A stretch of DNA of 42,822 nt, from the NCBI GenBank assembly GCA_018064505.1, contig JAGHVC010000090.1, positions 1 through 42,822 of the forward strand, written 5' to 3'. Numbering within the stretch: the stretch's first letter is position 1; each line of letters begins with the position of its first letter. Source of the stretch: Candidatus Minthosoma caballi (GTDB lineage Bacteria; Bacteroidota; Bacteroidia; Bacteroidales; Bacteroidaceae). The notes under the pieces are model-generated. The model made no database searches. It was not told where the DNA came from and was given only the letters and a program-made list of their open reading frames with translations. Position numbers and translations under genes: made by a program. Positions 1 to 11,647 of the stretch are shown here, one piece after another.

Positions 1-16
1 CAGCCGAATGACATTG

Positions 17-24
17 CAAAAATA
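17..24 (-). promoter_or_regulatory. Bacteroidetes -7 element (TATTTTTG) for a minus-strand gene leaving the window on the left
   Basis: Plus-strand CAAAAATA is the reverse complement of TATTTTTG (TAnnTTTG), followed leftwards by a possible ATG. Confidence 0.35.
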
Positions 25-174
25 GAACAAAGAAATGACACAAGCAAATAAACTGAGCAATATTTTTCAACTTTATCGCCCCTAACTTGGATTGGAGTCA
101 CAAGGACAGGACGACTTGACCCAAGTTCAGGATCAACGGTCCCTGTTCCTGTGACCATAATAACATCCAAAAAC

Positions 175-218
175 AAAGAAGAGGAAAGAAGACCATGCGG
201 TGTTCCTTCCTCTTCTTT
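175..218 (-). terminator. Rho-independent-like terminator downstream of the esterase-GH43-esterase gene
   Basis: Inverted repeat AAAGAAGAGGAA (175-186) / TTCCTCTTCTTT (207-218), followed on the minus strand by a T-rich run (GTTTTTGG). Confidence 0.5.
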
Positions 219-285
219 AGCGAAGCGTTCTTCTTCATCTTTGGATGCCAACACAAATTAAATTATGTTTGGTACAGAATCAGAA

Positions 286-3270
<2,985 letters not shown>

Positions 3271-3301
3271 TTACTCTGTTTCTTTTTAATAATATAATGC
3301 T

Positions 3302-5992
3302 TTATTTCTTCTTAGGCTCGATTACTCGATAGTTTCCACTTAAGTGCATGAATGCGAAAAGACGAAGAATACTCTCATAATAAGCGTCAAAATATCCGCT
3401 TGGGAATGGCTCGTGCTTGCTATTCCAGAAGCGGTCAACAAACTCACGGCTCTTGTTGTGTGAGCATACAAGTGAGAGTGCTGCGCTTGTGGCAATGAAG
3501 CCTGGTGTGTGGCGAAGCTCCTTATATCCACCTGCTGAGAGTGTGTCAGTCACTGTTGTACCATCAACCTTGTACTGATCTAAGAAAGTATCTATGCCTT
3601 CGCTGTAAAGGAAGTTCTGAAGTTTATGTCCGTATGACTGCTGCCACTCGCGGTCAGCATTTGACCATGAATAGTCAAGGGCAATGTTCATAGGAACTCG
3701 CCAAGAATCATAGCGGAATGAATCGCCGAGTGTGCGGCCTGTGTTCATGAGCGAGCCATCGAAATTGTTATAATCTGGATTCAAGCCAGTAACAGGATGT
3801 ATTGACTTGTGAAGGTACTCACGGCTTGCCTTTGCGCACTCAAGCCAGTAATCACTGCGACCATCCTGTGCCCACTTTGCCCATACTTCATAGAAAGCAG
3901 GAAGGTGGTATGAAGGGTCTGTGTAAGTAGAGCCTGGAGTGAATGCGATGAGCTTTGTCTTCTCATCAAAGAGGCGTGGCTGTCCTTCTTTGCCGAGGCA
4001 AGTGTCGATAATATACTGAGCCTCTTTAAGATAGTTGATGCCTGTATTGTTGCCCCAACGGTTTGAAGCAAAGATGAGTGAAGTGATGAAGTAGAGCTCG
4101 CCGTCGGCTGCTGCACCACGAGCAGGACTTGAGCCGTCAGGCTTCACGCTCCATGCAAAATAACCTTTTTGGTTGCCGTCAGTCATTTGCATATACTTCT
4201 TTGCCCAACGGAAGATTCTGTCGAAGATATCCTTTTTGTCAAGCTGAACTGCAATCATCATTCCGTAAGACATGCCTTCTGTGCGAGCGTCATGGTTCTT
4301 CACATCACTGATGTAGCCCATATCATCTCCTACCTCAAAATAGATGCGGTCAGGTCCATAGAAGAGTGCATCAAACAATTCTTTGAGCTTTGCATCAATT
4401 TGCTCCTGGGAGTATCCAAGCTCTGCGAAAAGGTTGCGATACTTTCCTGTTTCCATGCCGCCTTTCTGCCAAGGCTGCAAAGAGGTGCGAGAGAGAAGGG
4501 CAGGGTGAAGCTCAGGCTTGAGATCGAATGAGATCCAGTCAACAGTGAGTTCTCTGCCATCTTTGCTCTGAAGCTTGATGTCGATTACACCACGAGGTGA
4601 CTTGTTGATTGGCAATGTGATAAGCTTGTATTCGCTTGATGCAGGAACATCAACAGAAGCAATAGTGCCCCAAGACTTTGCCATGTTCTCAAGCATCTCT
4701 TGTGGGATAGGGCGATTGCCCCAGCGTGTAGGCAGCTTGCTTGAAAGGTCTGTTATCACGAGAGTAGCTCCCTTTGGTGCCTTTGCGCGCACTGTGATAG
4801 TAGTCACTTCCTTAGTGCCGAAATCTACTTTATTATATGTAGAGAAAGCATCAGCAGTGCTGTAAGTGAGCTGCCACCCCTCAAAACGAGTGAGAGTGTC
4901 TGTGCTCATAGCTGCAGGATTTGCAAATGCCATGTTCACGCCTGATGAGGAAATTGTGCTGTAACGGTCAATCTGGATAAGTGAACGAGCATCAGTTGCA
5001 CCTATGCCGCGGTATGTAGGCTTGACTGGCTGAATTGTACCATCTTCATTGAAGAAAAGAGAATCAGCGCGTGCTGCTCTAAGTTTATCAAAGTTAGGAG
5101 AATAGTCGTTGTGATGATAGAACAGGTACCACTGGCCTTTGTACTCAATAATGCTGTGATGGTTAGTCCAGCAGCCAGTAGGAGACTGCTCCATGATTTT
5201 TCCTTTGAACTCATAAGGGCCAAGTGGATTGTCACTCATAGCATATGCAAGGGTCTCAGTCTTGTCCTCAACCCAAGGATAAGTGAGGTAGAACTTGCCA
5301 TTTCTCTCAAAAGCGAATGGACCTTCCTTGAATCCCTGTGGCAAGCCTGCATCAACAGCCTTACCAAACATTTTCATTTCGCGATCGCCAAACTTGCGAA
5401 TCTCAACAGGACCGTCTTCAGAGAGTTCTGTAAGGTTGCTCTTCAGCTTTGCGCCACGAAGGCCGCCACCTCCCCAGAAGATATAAGCATTTCCGTCGCT
5501 TGCCTGAAGCACGCAAGGGTCAATGCCACTGATGCCAGCAATATTACTCTCAAGCAACTTGTATGGTCCTTCTGGCTTGTCTGCGATAGCTACGCCTACA
5601 CCAAAACCGCCACCACGCTGTCCTTCAACAGGTTTTGGCGCATTTGGGAAGAAGAAATAATATTTGCCATCTTTCTCGACACAATCTGGCGCCCACATAG
5701 AGTAAGCCGTAGGGTTGCCCCAAGGTACATCTTTCTGGTGAATAATCATGCCGTGGTCTGTCCAATCGGTGAGATTCTCAGATGAGAAAACATGATAGTC
5801 TGCCATGCAGAACCAGTCCTTGCGTGCATAGTCGTCAGGTGCAGGGATGTCATGCGATGGGAATAAATACACTTTGCCATTGAAGACCCTTGCAGTAGGG
5901 TCGGCTGTGAATTGGTCACGAATAATGGGATTCTGTGCAAATGTCGAAGCACAGAATCCCATAGCTAGTAATGTTAAGGTAGTTTTTTTCAT
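3302..5992 (-). CDS. GH43 - CBM6-like - GH8 (reducing-end xylose-releasing exo-oligoxylanase-like) fusion
   Basis: 896 aa; N-terminal GH43 (IIRDQFTADPTARVF, GIDPCVLQ, FKEGPF); C-terminal GH8 (DARTEGMSYGMMIAVQLDKK, FAWSVKPDGSSPARGAAADGELYF). Confidence 0.85.
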   Translation of the reverse strand: MKKTTLTLLAMGFCASTFAQNPIIRDQFTADPTARVFNGKVYLFPSHDIPAPDDYARKDWFCMADYHVFSSENLTDWTDHGMIIHQKDVPWGNPTAYSMWAPDCVEKDGKYYFFFPNAPKPVEGQRGGGFGVGVAIADKPEGPYKLLESNIAGISGIDPCVLQASDGNAYIFWGGGGLRGAKLKSNLTELSEDGPVEIRKFGDREMKMFGKAVDAGLPQGFKEGPFAFERNGKFYLTYPWVEDKTETLAYAMSDNPLGPYEFKGKIMEQSPTGCWTNHHSIIEYKGQWYLFYHHNDYSPNFDKLRAARADSLFFNEDGTIQPVKPTYRGIGATDARSLIQIDRYSTISSSGVNMAFANPAAMSTDTLTRFEGWQLTYSTADAFSTYNKVDFGTKEVTTITVRAKAPKGATLVITDLSSKLPTRWGNRPIPQEMLENMAKSWGTIASVDVPASSEYKLITLPINKSPRGVIDIKLQSKDGRELTVDWISFDLKPELHPALLSRTSLQPWQKGGMETGKYRNLFAELGYSQEQIDAKLKELFDALFYGPDRIYFEVGDDMGYISDVKNHDARTEGMSYGMMIAVQLDKKDIFDRIFRWAKKYMQMTDGNQKGYFAWSVKPDGSSPARGAAADGELYFITSLIFASNRWGNNTGINYLKEAQYIIDTCLGKEGQPRLFDEKTKLIAFTPGSTYTDPSYHLPAFYEVWAKWAQDGRSDYWLECAKASREYLHKSIHPVTGLNPDYNNFDGSLMNTGRTLGDSFRYDSWRVPMNIALDYSWSNADREWQQSYGHKLQNFLYSEGIDTFLDQYKVDGTTVTDTLSAGGYKELRHTPGFIATSAALSLVCSHNKSREFVDRFWNSKHEPFPSGYFDAYYESILRLFAFMHLSGNYRVIEPKKK

Positions 5993-6062
5993 ATAGTTTT
6001 GCTCCGTTCGATTCTTAGACTATATATTAATATATAGGTTTAACCGAAAAGACCGGAAATTA

Positions 6063-7562
6063 CTATTTAAAGTCCCATTTCGAATTGTCGCTGTTGAAGT
6101 CGAAGACACCGAGAGTTGGAGTACTGTCAGCAATAGACATGAGGCAAAGCTTCTTCTTAGTGCCAGGGATTGACTTAGGCATGATGCGATAAGTGCCATC
6201 TGTGAGCTGGTCAATCTGCCAAAGCTGTTCGTCTGCTCCAGTGAATTCAGGCACTGTAGTTACTTCACACTTCTTAGTAGCTGCGAGTGCACGGTTTGTT
6301 CCGGCAATAGTGATCTTATAGAATGGCTGACCAAGGAAACCTCCCTTGCCTTCAACTGCAGTGATTGTCCACTGCTGATGAGGGCGCACCATATAATCAC
6401 CATTACGGACAGAAATCTCGCCTGCAGGCCAATCGCCGATTACATCCTGAAGCTTCTGCATTTCTATAGGCTTCACTTCTTCGTTCTCAGCACGACGCCA
6501 ACGACGCATGCCTGTATCAAGACGCTTGAAGTCAACAGCAAGTTCAAGCGCATAGCCATGACGCTGAGATTCAATCTCGTAAGTTCCTTCTTTGAATACT
6601 TCACCAGCTACAGGCCAGCCATTCTTCCAGAGCAATGGACGAATGCCAAGTACGCTGTAACCTCCCTGATTGAAGTCTGCCTCGAAGTGGCAAGACATCT
6701 TCTCTACGCCATTCTCAACAATAGTGCGGCCGAAATGACCAGGACCAACAACTTTGTCATGTGCAGCAATTACCATCTTACCGCCACCCTTAAGCATTTC
6801 GCGTCCAACATTATCGATATAAGGGCCTGTAACTGAGCGTGAGCGACCGCACACAATATTGTATGTTGAGTTCACGCCATCGCAGCAAGTGCCATGAGTA
6901 CCAAGCAGATAGTACCATCCATCGCGGTAGATGAGGTCTGTTGCCTCGCAGTCAATGCCTATATCAATGGCCTCGTTTCCTTCAAGGCGCTTTCCAGTCT
7001 TTGGGTCGAGCTCTACAAGGCGAATGTTGCCAAAGTAAGTTCCGTAGCTGCACCACAAGCGACCTGTTGTAGGATCGAGAAGAAGACCTGGGTCGATAGC
7101 ATCACAGTCATCTCCATCTTCAGATTCAGCAACAACAACAGCTTCTGTGTATTTGAAGTTTGGGGATTTAGGGTCGAGAGTTTTATTCCACATTGTAAGA
7201 ACCTGACCGCGGTGAGTGCCACCGAGACCGCCACCTGTGCCACTATAAGCAACAAGATATCTGTCGCCGATTTTCAGCACATCAGGAGCAGCTCCGCCAC
7301 CAGGACGCTCCGCACCGCTGTGCCATGTGTAGCCGCCATCATCAGAGATGAGACCGCCACCGCCAGTACCGAATGTGTACCATTTACCATCGCATTCAGC
7401 GAGAGTAGCAGGGTCGTGAATGAAAGGTGCGCCAACCTGTGCAGAAGCAGATAGGGAGAGGAAAAAGACCACCCCCCATACCCCTCCCTTAACATGGAGA
7501 GGAGTAGTTTGGTTTGTCAAAGAATTAACCAATGACTTTATATTTTGAGATATGCCTAACAT
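6063..7562 (-). CDS. GH43 arabinan endo-1,5-alpha-L-arabinosidase-like protein with C-terminal ricin-B-like region
   Basis: 499 aa; IHDPAT, DAIDPGLLLD, CEATDLIYRDGWYYL; C-terminal QQW/EQLWQI ricin-like repeats. Confidence 0.8.
   Translation of the reverse strand: MLGISQNIKSLVNSLTNQTTPLHVKGGVWGVVFFLSLSASAQVGAPFIHDPATLAECDGKWYTFGTGGGGLISDDGGYTWHSGAERPGGGAAPDVLKIGDRYLVAYSGTGGGLGGTHRGQVLTMWNKTLDPKSPNFKYTEAVVVAESEDGDDCDAIDPGLLLDPTTGRLWCSYGTYFGNIRLVELDPKTGKRLEGNEAIDIGIDCEATDLIYRDGWYYLLGTHGTCCDGVNSTYNIVCGRSRSVTGPYIDNVGREMLKGGGKMVIAAHDKVVGPGHFGRTIVENGVEKMSCHFEADFNQGGYSVLGIRPLLWKNGWPVAGEVFKEGTYEIESQRHGYALELAVDFKRLDTGMRRWRRAENEEVKPIEMQKLQDVIGDWPAGEISVRNGDYMVRPHQQWTITAVEGKGGFLGQPFYKITIAGTNRALAATKKCEVTTVPEFTGADEQLWQIDQLTDGTYRIMPKSIPGTKKKLCLMSIADSTPTLGVFDFNSDNSKWDFK
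7461..7510 (+). repeat. G/C-tract repeat arm 1, inside the 5' end of the GH43 coding sequence
   Basis: GAAAAAGACCACCCCCCATACCCCTCCCTTAACATGGAGAGGAGTAGTTT; related to the reverse complement of 7611-7656. Confidence 0.7.
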
Positions 7563-7610
7563 ATTGATTCATTTTTTGTTATTATAATAGATTCGTCTTT
7601 CCCCCTTTGG

Positions 7611-7656
7611 TATTTACTCCCCTCCATAAAAGGGATGGGTAAGGGGGAGGGTCTTC
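7611..7656 (-). repeat. G/C-tract repeat arm 2, inverted relative to arm 1
   Basis: Reverse complement AGAAGACCCTCCCCCTTACCCATCCCTTTTATGGAGGGGAGTAAATA aligns with 7461-7510. Confidence 0.7.
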
Positions 7657-7658
7657 TA

Positions 7659-8399
7659 TTATTTAATGGTTATACCTGTGGTGATAGGCTCACCGTTTTC
7701 TTTCACAAAGCGCACACAGAAGTCACTCATGCCTGGGCCATTGATGATAGCACCGCGAAGCACATTCTCGCCTTTCTTAAGACTGATGCGGTTTGACATT
7801 CCGTCATCAGCAACCATTCTGCGGTCGCCAGAAAGGATAAGTGCCTCTTCTCCATTCACCCACCACATAGATGCTGAGTTAGAGCCAACAGAAAGGCGTA
7901 CATCATTCATGTCTTCCTCGCAATTGATGACTGTTACCACCCAATAGATAACGCCATACAATCTCTGAATCTCATGTTCGCCAAAGCGTAACAACTTGAG
8001 GTTGTATGTTTTACTGTCAAGCTTATGCCATTTAAGTGTCTCTGTGCCAGTTATAGTTTTAATCTGAACAGAAGGATCCATACGACGGAAATCTTTTGGC
8101 ATATCCTGCTTTTCGAACTTTGCCTTCACCTTCTCTCCATCCTTAGGGATGATGGTCATCTGCTTTGGGAAATACTCAGCAGCAAATACCTCACGAAGGT
8201 AAGAGTCAGTGAACACTGTATTTGAACGATTTGGCTTGCTGATAGGTTCAAGCACTGTCCAGCGGCGGATAAATCCTTCGCTGTCAAGTTTCATCGCTTC
8301 CTTTGTAGGTTGCGTGAAATACTTTTCTTGTGCATTAGCTGTGAAAGGCATCAACATGCTCATACTCAACAGCGCGCTAATTGCAAAAAACTTTCTCAC
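7659..8399 (-). CDS. Uncharacterised secreted protein, possible beta-sandwich/carbohydrate-binding
   Basis: 246 aa; signal peptide ending TANAQ; WWVNGEEALILSGDRR...GENVLRGAIINGPGMSDFCVRF resembles the jelly-roll strand pattern of galactose-binding-like domains. Confidence 0.65.
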   Translation of the reverse strand: MRKFFAISALLSMSMLMPFTANAQEKYFTQPTKEAMKLDSEGFIRRWTVLEPISKPNRSNTVFTDSYLREVFAAEYFPKQMTIIPKDGEKVKAKFEKQDMPKDFRRMDPSVQIKTITGTETLKWHKLDSKTYNLKLLRFGEHEIQRLYGVIYWVVTVINCEEDMNDVRLSVGSNSASMWWVNGEEALILSGDRRMVADDGMSNRISLKKGENVLRGAIINGPGMSDFCVRFVKENGEPITTGITIK

Positions 8400-8475
8400 G
8401 GTTAGTTAAGCTAGTTAGGTTATAATTAAAGTATATATTATAGATGTTATTTAGTATTTAGACCGAATTAAAGCC

Positions 8476-10302
8476 TTAAAGTTTAATCACGAATCCTCCT
8501 CTTGGCTTGCATGCAAACTGAATATCCTCTTTGCTGAGGAAAGGTTCCTCTGCAACCTTGAAAGCAAATTTCTCGCCGGCAGGCATGTTGTCTGTATCCT
8601 CTATCACGAGAGCGAGCTTGGCTTTTGTCTTCAAAGCCTTGCAGTTGAATCTGATAACCTGATTCTCGTCTGTGCCATTTATGCCTGCAATGTACCAATT
8701 GTTTCCTTTACGGCGAGCAAGCACCACATACTTGCCAACATCACCAGCCAATAGCTTTGTGTCATCCCATGTTGATGGCAATTCACTAAGCAGCTGCTTG
8801 ATTTTCTTTGGAAGATTGCGGTAAGTATCAGGTCTGTCAGGCATGTGCTGACAGCCTGACTCAAAGAGTATAGGCAATGCCAACTCATGAGCATTTGTAG
8901 TGATATGTGGATGCTGAGAGTCGGTGAAAGTGCCTGGAGTATAATCCATTGGGCCAATCACATTGCGAGTGAAAGGCAATGTGGCATTGTGGCAAGCAGC
9001 TTTGTTTGTAAAACGGCCATTGTTGTTGTACCACTCTGCACCATGCACAGCCTCGCAAGTTACCACATTTGGATATGTGCGCTGCCAGCCGTGAGGCAGT
9101 GTGCCTCCGTGGAAATTGACAAGCATGTGATTCTTTGCAGCAGACGAAAGAAGACGGTAGTAGTAGTCCGTAGTCTCCTTTGTGTCGTTGCTGAAGAAGT
9201 CAATCTTTACACCTTTTACTCCCCAAGAAGAAATCTTTGCAAATTCTTTGTCGCAGTCCGCAGGGTCGTTAAGCAAGCCTTGCGGAGTTGGAGCCCACTG
9301 GCCTGTCCAGTTAGTTGTGGAGTTATACCAAATCATAGGCATAACACCTTTATCTACAGCGTATTTGCAAAGTTGTTCTATATTTCCTCCACGCATTACA
9401 TCCCACTCTGCATCCACAAGAGTATATGGCCACTTCATGTCAACAGCAAGATCAACATACTCTTTCAGTATGCTATACTCCTGTGAGCCATGATTATATG
9501 CCCAATATATCCATGAAGAAACGCCTGGCTTTATCCACGACACATCCTCATATTGACAAGGATCTGCCACATCAGTGACGAGAGTAGATTCCACAACATC
9601 TGACAATGAACCTGTTATGACAACATTCCAAGCAGACTGCCACACGCCATTTACAGCCTCATCCTCACCAAACATCTTGAGAGCGTATGTATTGCGGTCT
9701 TCTGGAGTGTTGAGCAGCAAAGTGCCATTGTTGCCATTTGCTGGGTTGTATGAATCGCTGATGAGCATAAAGTCTCCTTTATTCAGTTCAAACAAAGCAG
9801 GATAGCCCCACTGCACAACCTTCTCTCCCTCAGGCGACACACCACCTGGGCAAAGAGGGAAGAAATGCTCATAGCCAGGGCCATCATACTGCTGCATCCA
9901 GCGATTAGCAGATGCAGGGATGTGGAAACGAGTACCGATAGAAGTCACCTTTTCGTCCTGCGCCATATTCTGGATAGTGTAGCGGAAAGCATACCCATCC
10001 TTGTATTGTCGCAATGTGAGCGTGAGCCTGTCCGAGCCGTTGCTAATCACATAGATTCTTTGTGTGCCTTGATTTTGGCAGAGGCTACGCTTGCCAGTAA
10101 GCATTTTGTAGCTTTCCTTTATCTTTGTGGGTTTAGTAGCAGTGACAGTGCAATTGGCTGCATTCCACGAACGCTTGTTTGTTGTCACTCCGAAGTCGCT
10201 TGGTGACATGATAGTATGACCTGCCACCTTTATCTCCTGAGCAAATGCAGAAGAAAGGTTCAGGAACGAACACGCAACCAGCGATAATGCAATCTTTTTC
10301 AT
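8476..10302 (-). CDS. GH97 glycoside hydrolase (probably retaining, alpha-galactosidase-type)
   Basis: 608 aa; GH97 architecture; GVKGVKIDFFSND resembles the catalytic Asp region of retaining GH97 enzymes. Confidence 0.8.
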   Translation of the reverse strand: MKKIALSLVACSFLNLSSAFAQEIKVAGHTIMSPSDFGVTTNKRSWNAANCTVTATKPTKIKESYKMLTGKRSLCQNQGTQRIYVISNGSDRLTLTLRQYKDGYAFRYTIQNMAQDEKVTSIGTRFHIPASANRWMQQYDGPGYEHFFPLCPGGVSPEGEKVVQWGYPALFELNKGDFMLISDSYNPANGNNGTLLLNTPEDRNTYALKMFGEDEAVNGVWQSAWNVVITGSLSDVVESTLVTDVADPCQYEDVSWIKPGVSSWIYWAYNHGSQEYSILKEYVDLAVDMKWPYTLVDAEWDVMRGGNIEQLCKYAVDKGVMPMIWYNSTTNWTGQWAPTPQGLLNDPADCDKEFAKISSWGVKGVKIDFFSNDTKETTDYYYRLLSSAAKNHMLVNFHGGTLPHGWQRTYPNVVTCEAVHGAEWYNNNGRFTNKAACHNATLPFTRNVIGPMDYTPGTFTDSQHPHITTNAHELALPILFESGCQHMPDRPDTYRNLPKKIKQLLSELPSTWDDTKLLAGDVGKYVVLARRKGNNWYIAGINGTDENQVIRFNCKALKTKAKLALVIEDTDNMPAGEKFAFKVAEEPFLSKEDIQFACKPRGGFVIKL

Positions 10303-10311
10303 TGAGTTAGT

Positions 10312-11589
10312 TTATTTAATAATTTTCTTGGCAGGGCCGTTATTGCCTTTAACAATCACAATGCCTTTTGCTGATGAATCCTTTACGCCTGACAAAGAGT
10401 AAGTGCTTACTTTCTCATTAGCAGCTTTTGGTGCAGATATAGCATCAACCACTTCTGCAGTGTAATCTATCGTAATAGCACCTTTTCGTCCATCTTCCAC
10501 CAATTCAACATTTTCTATGTTCAGCTTGTATTCTCCAGTAGAAAGGCTTGCTCCTTCTGGCATTGACAATTTCAGGGAACGGCTCTTATCCGAATTTGTT
10601 GTGTTTGCAAGTTCTATAGTCTGGCCATTGCCTACAAGCTTTGCAGACACTCCTTTTGAATATATGTACTCTGAGAATGCCACAGTAAAAGTCTGATCCT
10701 CAGAAAGTGTAGAGCCACTTGTAGGAACAATGCGAGACATAGCAAACGAAATGTCATTGTCGAGAGAATATCTCTTAAAGAATGCCCACAATTCGTTAGT
10801 AGTATTAATACCGCCCCATTGGCTGTCGCTGTGCCAGTGACCTGCACCGTTTATGACATTATATACAGTCTGAATGCCTTCTTCCCTGTTAGTCCAGATT
10901 GTTTTTGTGTCGCCACCAATCTTCTTCACCACAGGCTTGCTTGTGTCGCATCCGTTCCAGGCAGCCCACTTTGTCACATACTCAGTGATGGAAGGGTATC
11001 CACCAGCCATGTGACCAGGATCACCGCCAAACTTAAACACATCGTCAGCGCTGCCGTGATGGTGGATGAGCGGCACATGACGACTTGCAGTAATCTTACG
11101 ATTGTCAAAGCACACACCGCTCACTGGACCGTATGCAGCAAAAGTGCCAGCAGTCTTAGTGATAAGGTGGTAAGTCATCATTGCGCCCAAAGAGAAACCA
11201 GTAGCATATACCCTATTTTTGTTGATCTTGTAGTTCTTGCTCATGTAGTTGATGATGTACTTCACGAAATTCACATCCTTATCGCCCGAGACATCCCACC
11301 ACAAACCTTCTCCCTGAGGGAACACGACAATGAAGCCATTCTGGTCTGCAAGATTATTCCAGTTTGTGTTGTTCATCTGATACTCAGCGCTTTGATTCAC
11401 GCCATGCATGCTGATTACGAGTGGCGCATTGTCTTTGAGATTAGGAGGGAAATGCACTTTCATAAAGCGGTTTGCTCCGCCTACAGTGATGTTTATGTCT
11501 TTTGTCTGTCCTGCTCTCACCTGAGCCCATGTGCTGACAACACACAATAGCATAATCAGCATCAATGATAATATTCTTTTAGTAGTCAT
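10312..11589 (-). CDS. CE1/PHB-depolymerase-like secreted esterase with C-terminal sorting-like tail
   Basis: 425 aa; PLVISMHGVNQ, GFSLGAMMTY, HHHGSADDVFKF, GAGHWH; tail YSLSGVKDSSAKGIVIVKGNNGPAKKIIK. Confidence 0.8.
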   Translation of the reverse strand: MTTKRILSLMLIMLLCVVSTWAQVRAGQTKDINITVGGANRFMKVHFPPNLKDNAPLVISMHGVNQSAEYQMNNTNWNNLADQNGFIVVFPQGEGLWWDVSGDKDVNFVKYIINYMSKNYKINKNRVYATGFSLGAMMTYHLITKTAGTFAAYGPVSGVCFDNRKITASRHVPLIHHHGSADDVFKFGGDPGHMAGGYPSITEYVTKWAAWNGCDTSKPVVKKIGGDTKTIWTNREEGIQTVYNVINGAGHWHSDSQWGGINTTNELWAFFKRYSLDNDISFAMSRIVPTSGSTLSEDQTFTVAFSEYIYSKGVSAKLVGNGQTIELANTTNSDKSRSLKLSMPEGASLSTGEYKLNIENVELVEDGRKGAITIDYTAEVVDAISAPKAANEKVSTYSLSGVKDSSAKGIVIVKGNNGPAKKIIK

Positions 11590-11647
11590 AGGGGAAAATG
11601 TTTTTTTGTTCTTAACTCCAGTTTTTTAGTAATTGATTTCCTATTTA

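Noticed and set aside
5111-5785. 224-aa plus-strand ORF opposite GH43-GH8
   Set aside because: Shadow ORF, no supported start or family.
10819-11550. 243-aa plus-strand ORF opposite the CE1-like esterase gene
   Set aside because: Shadow ORF, no recognisable family.
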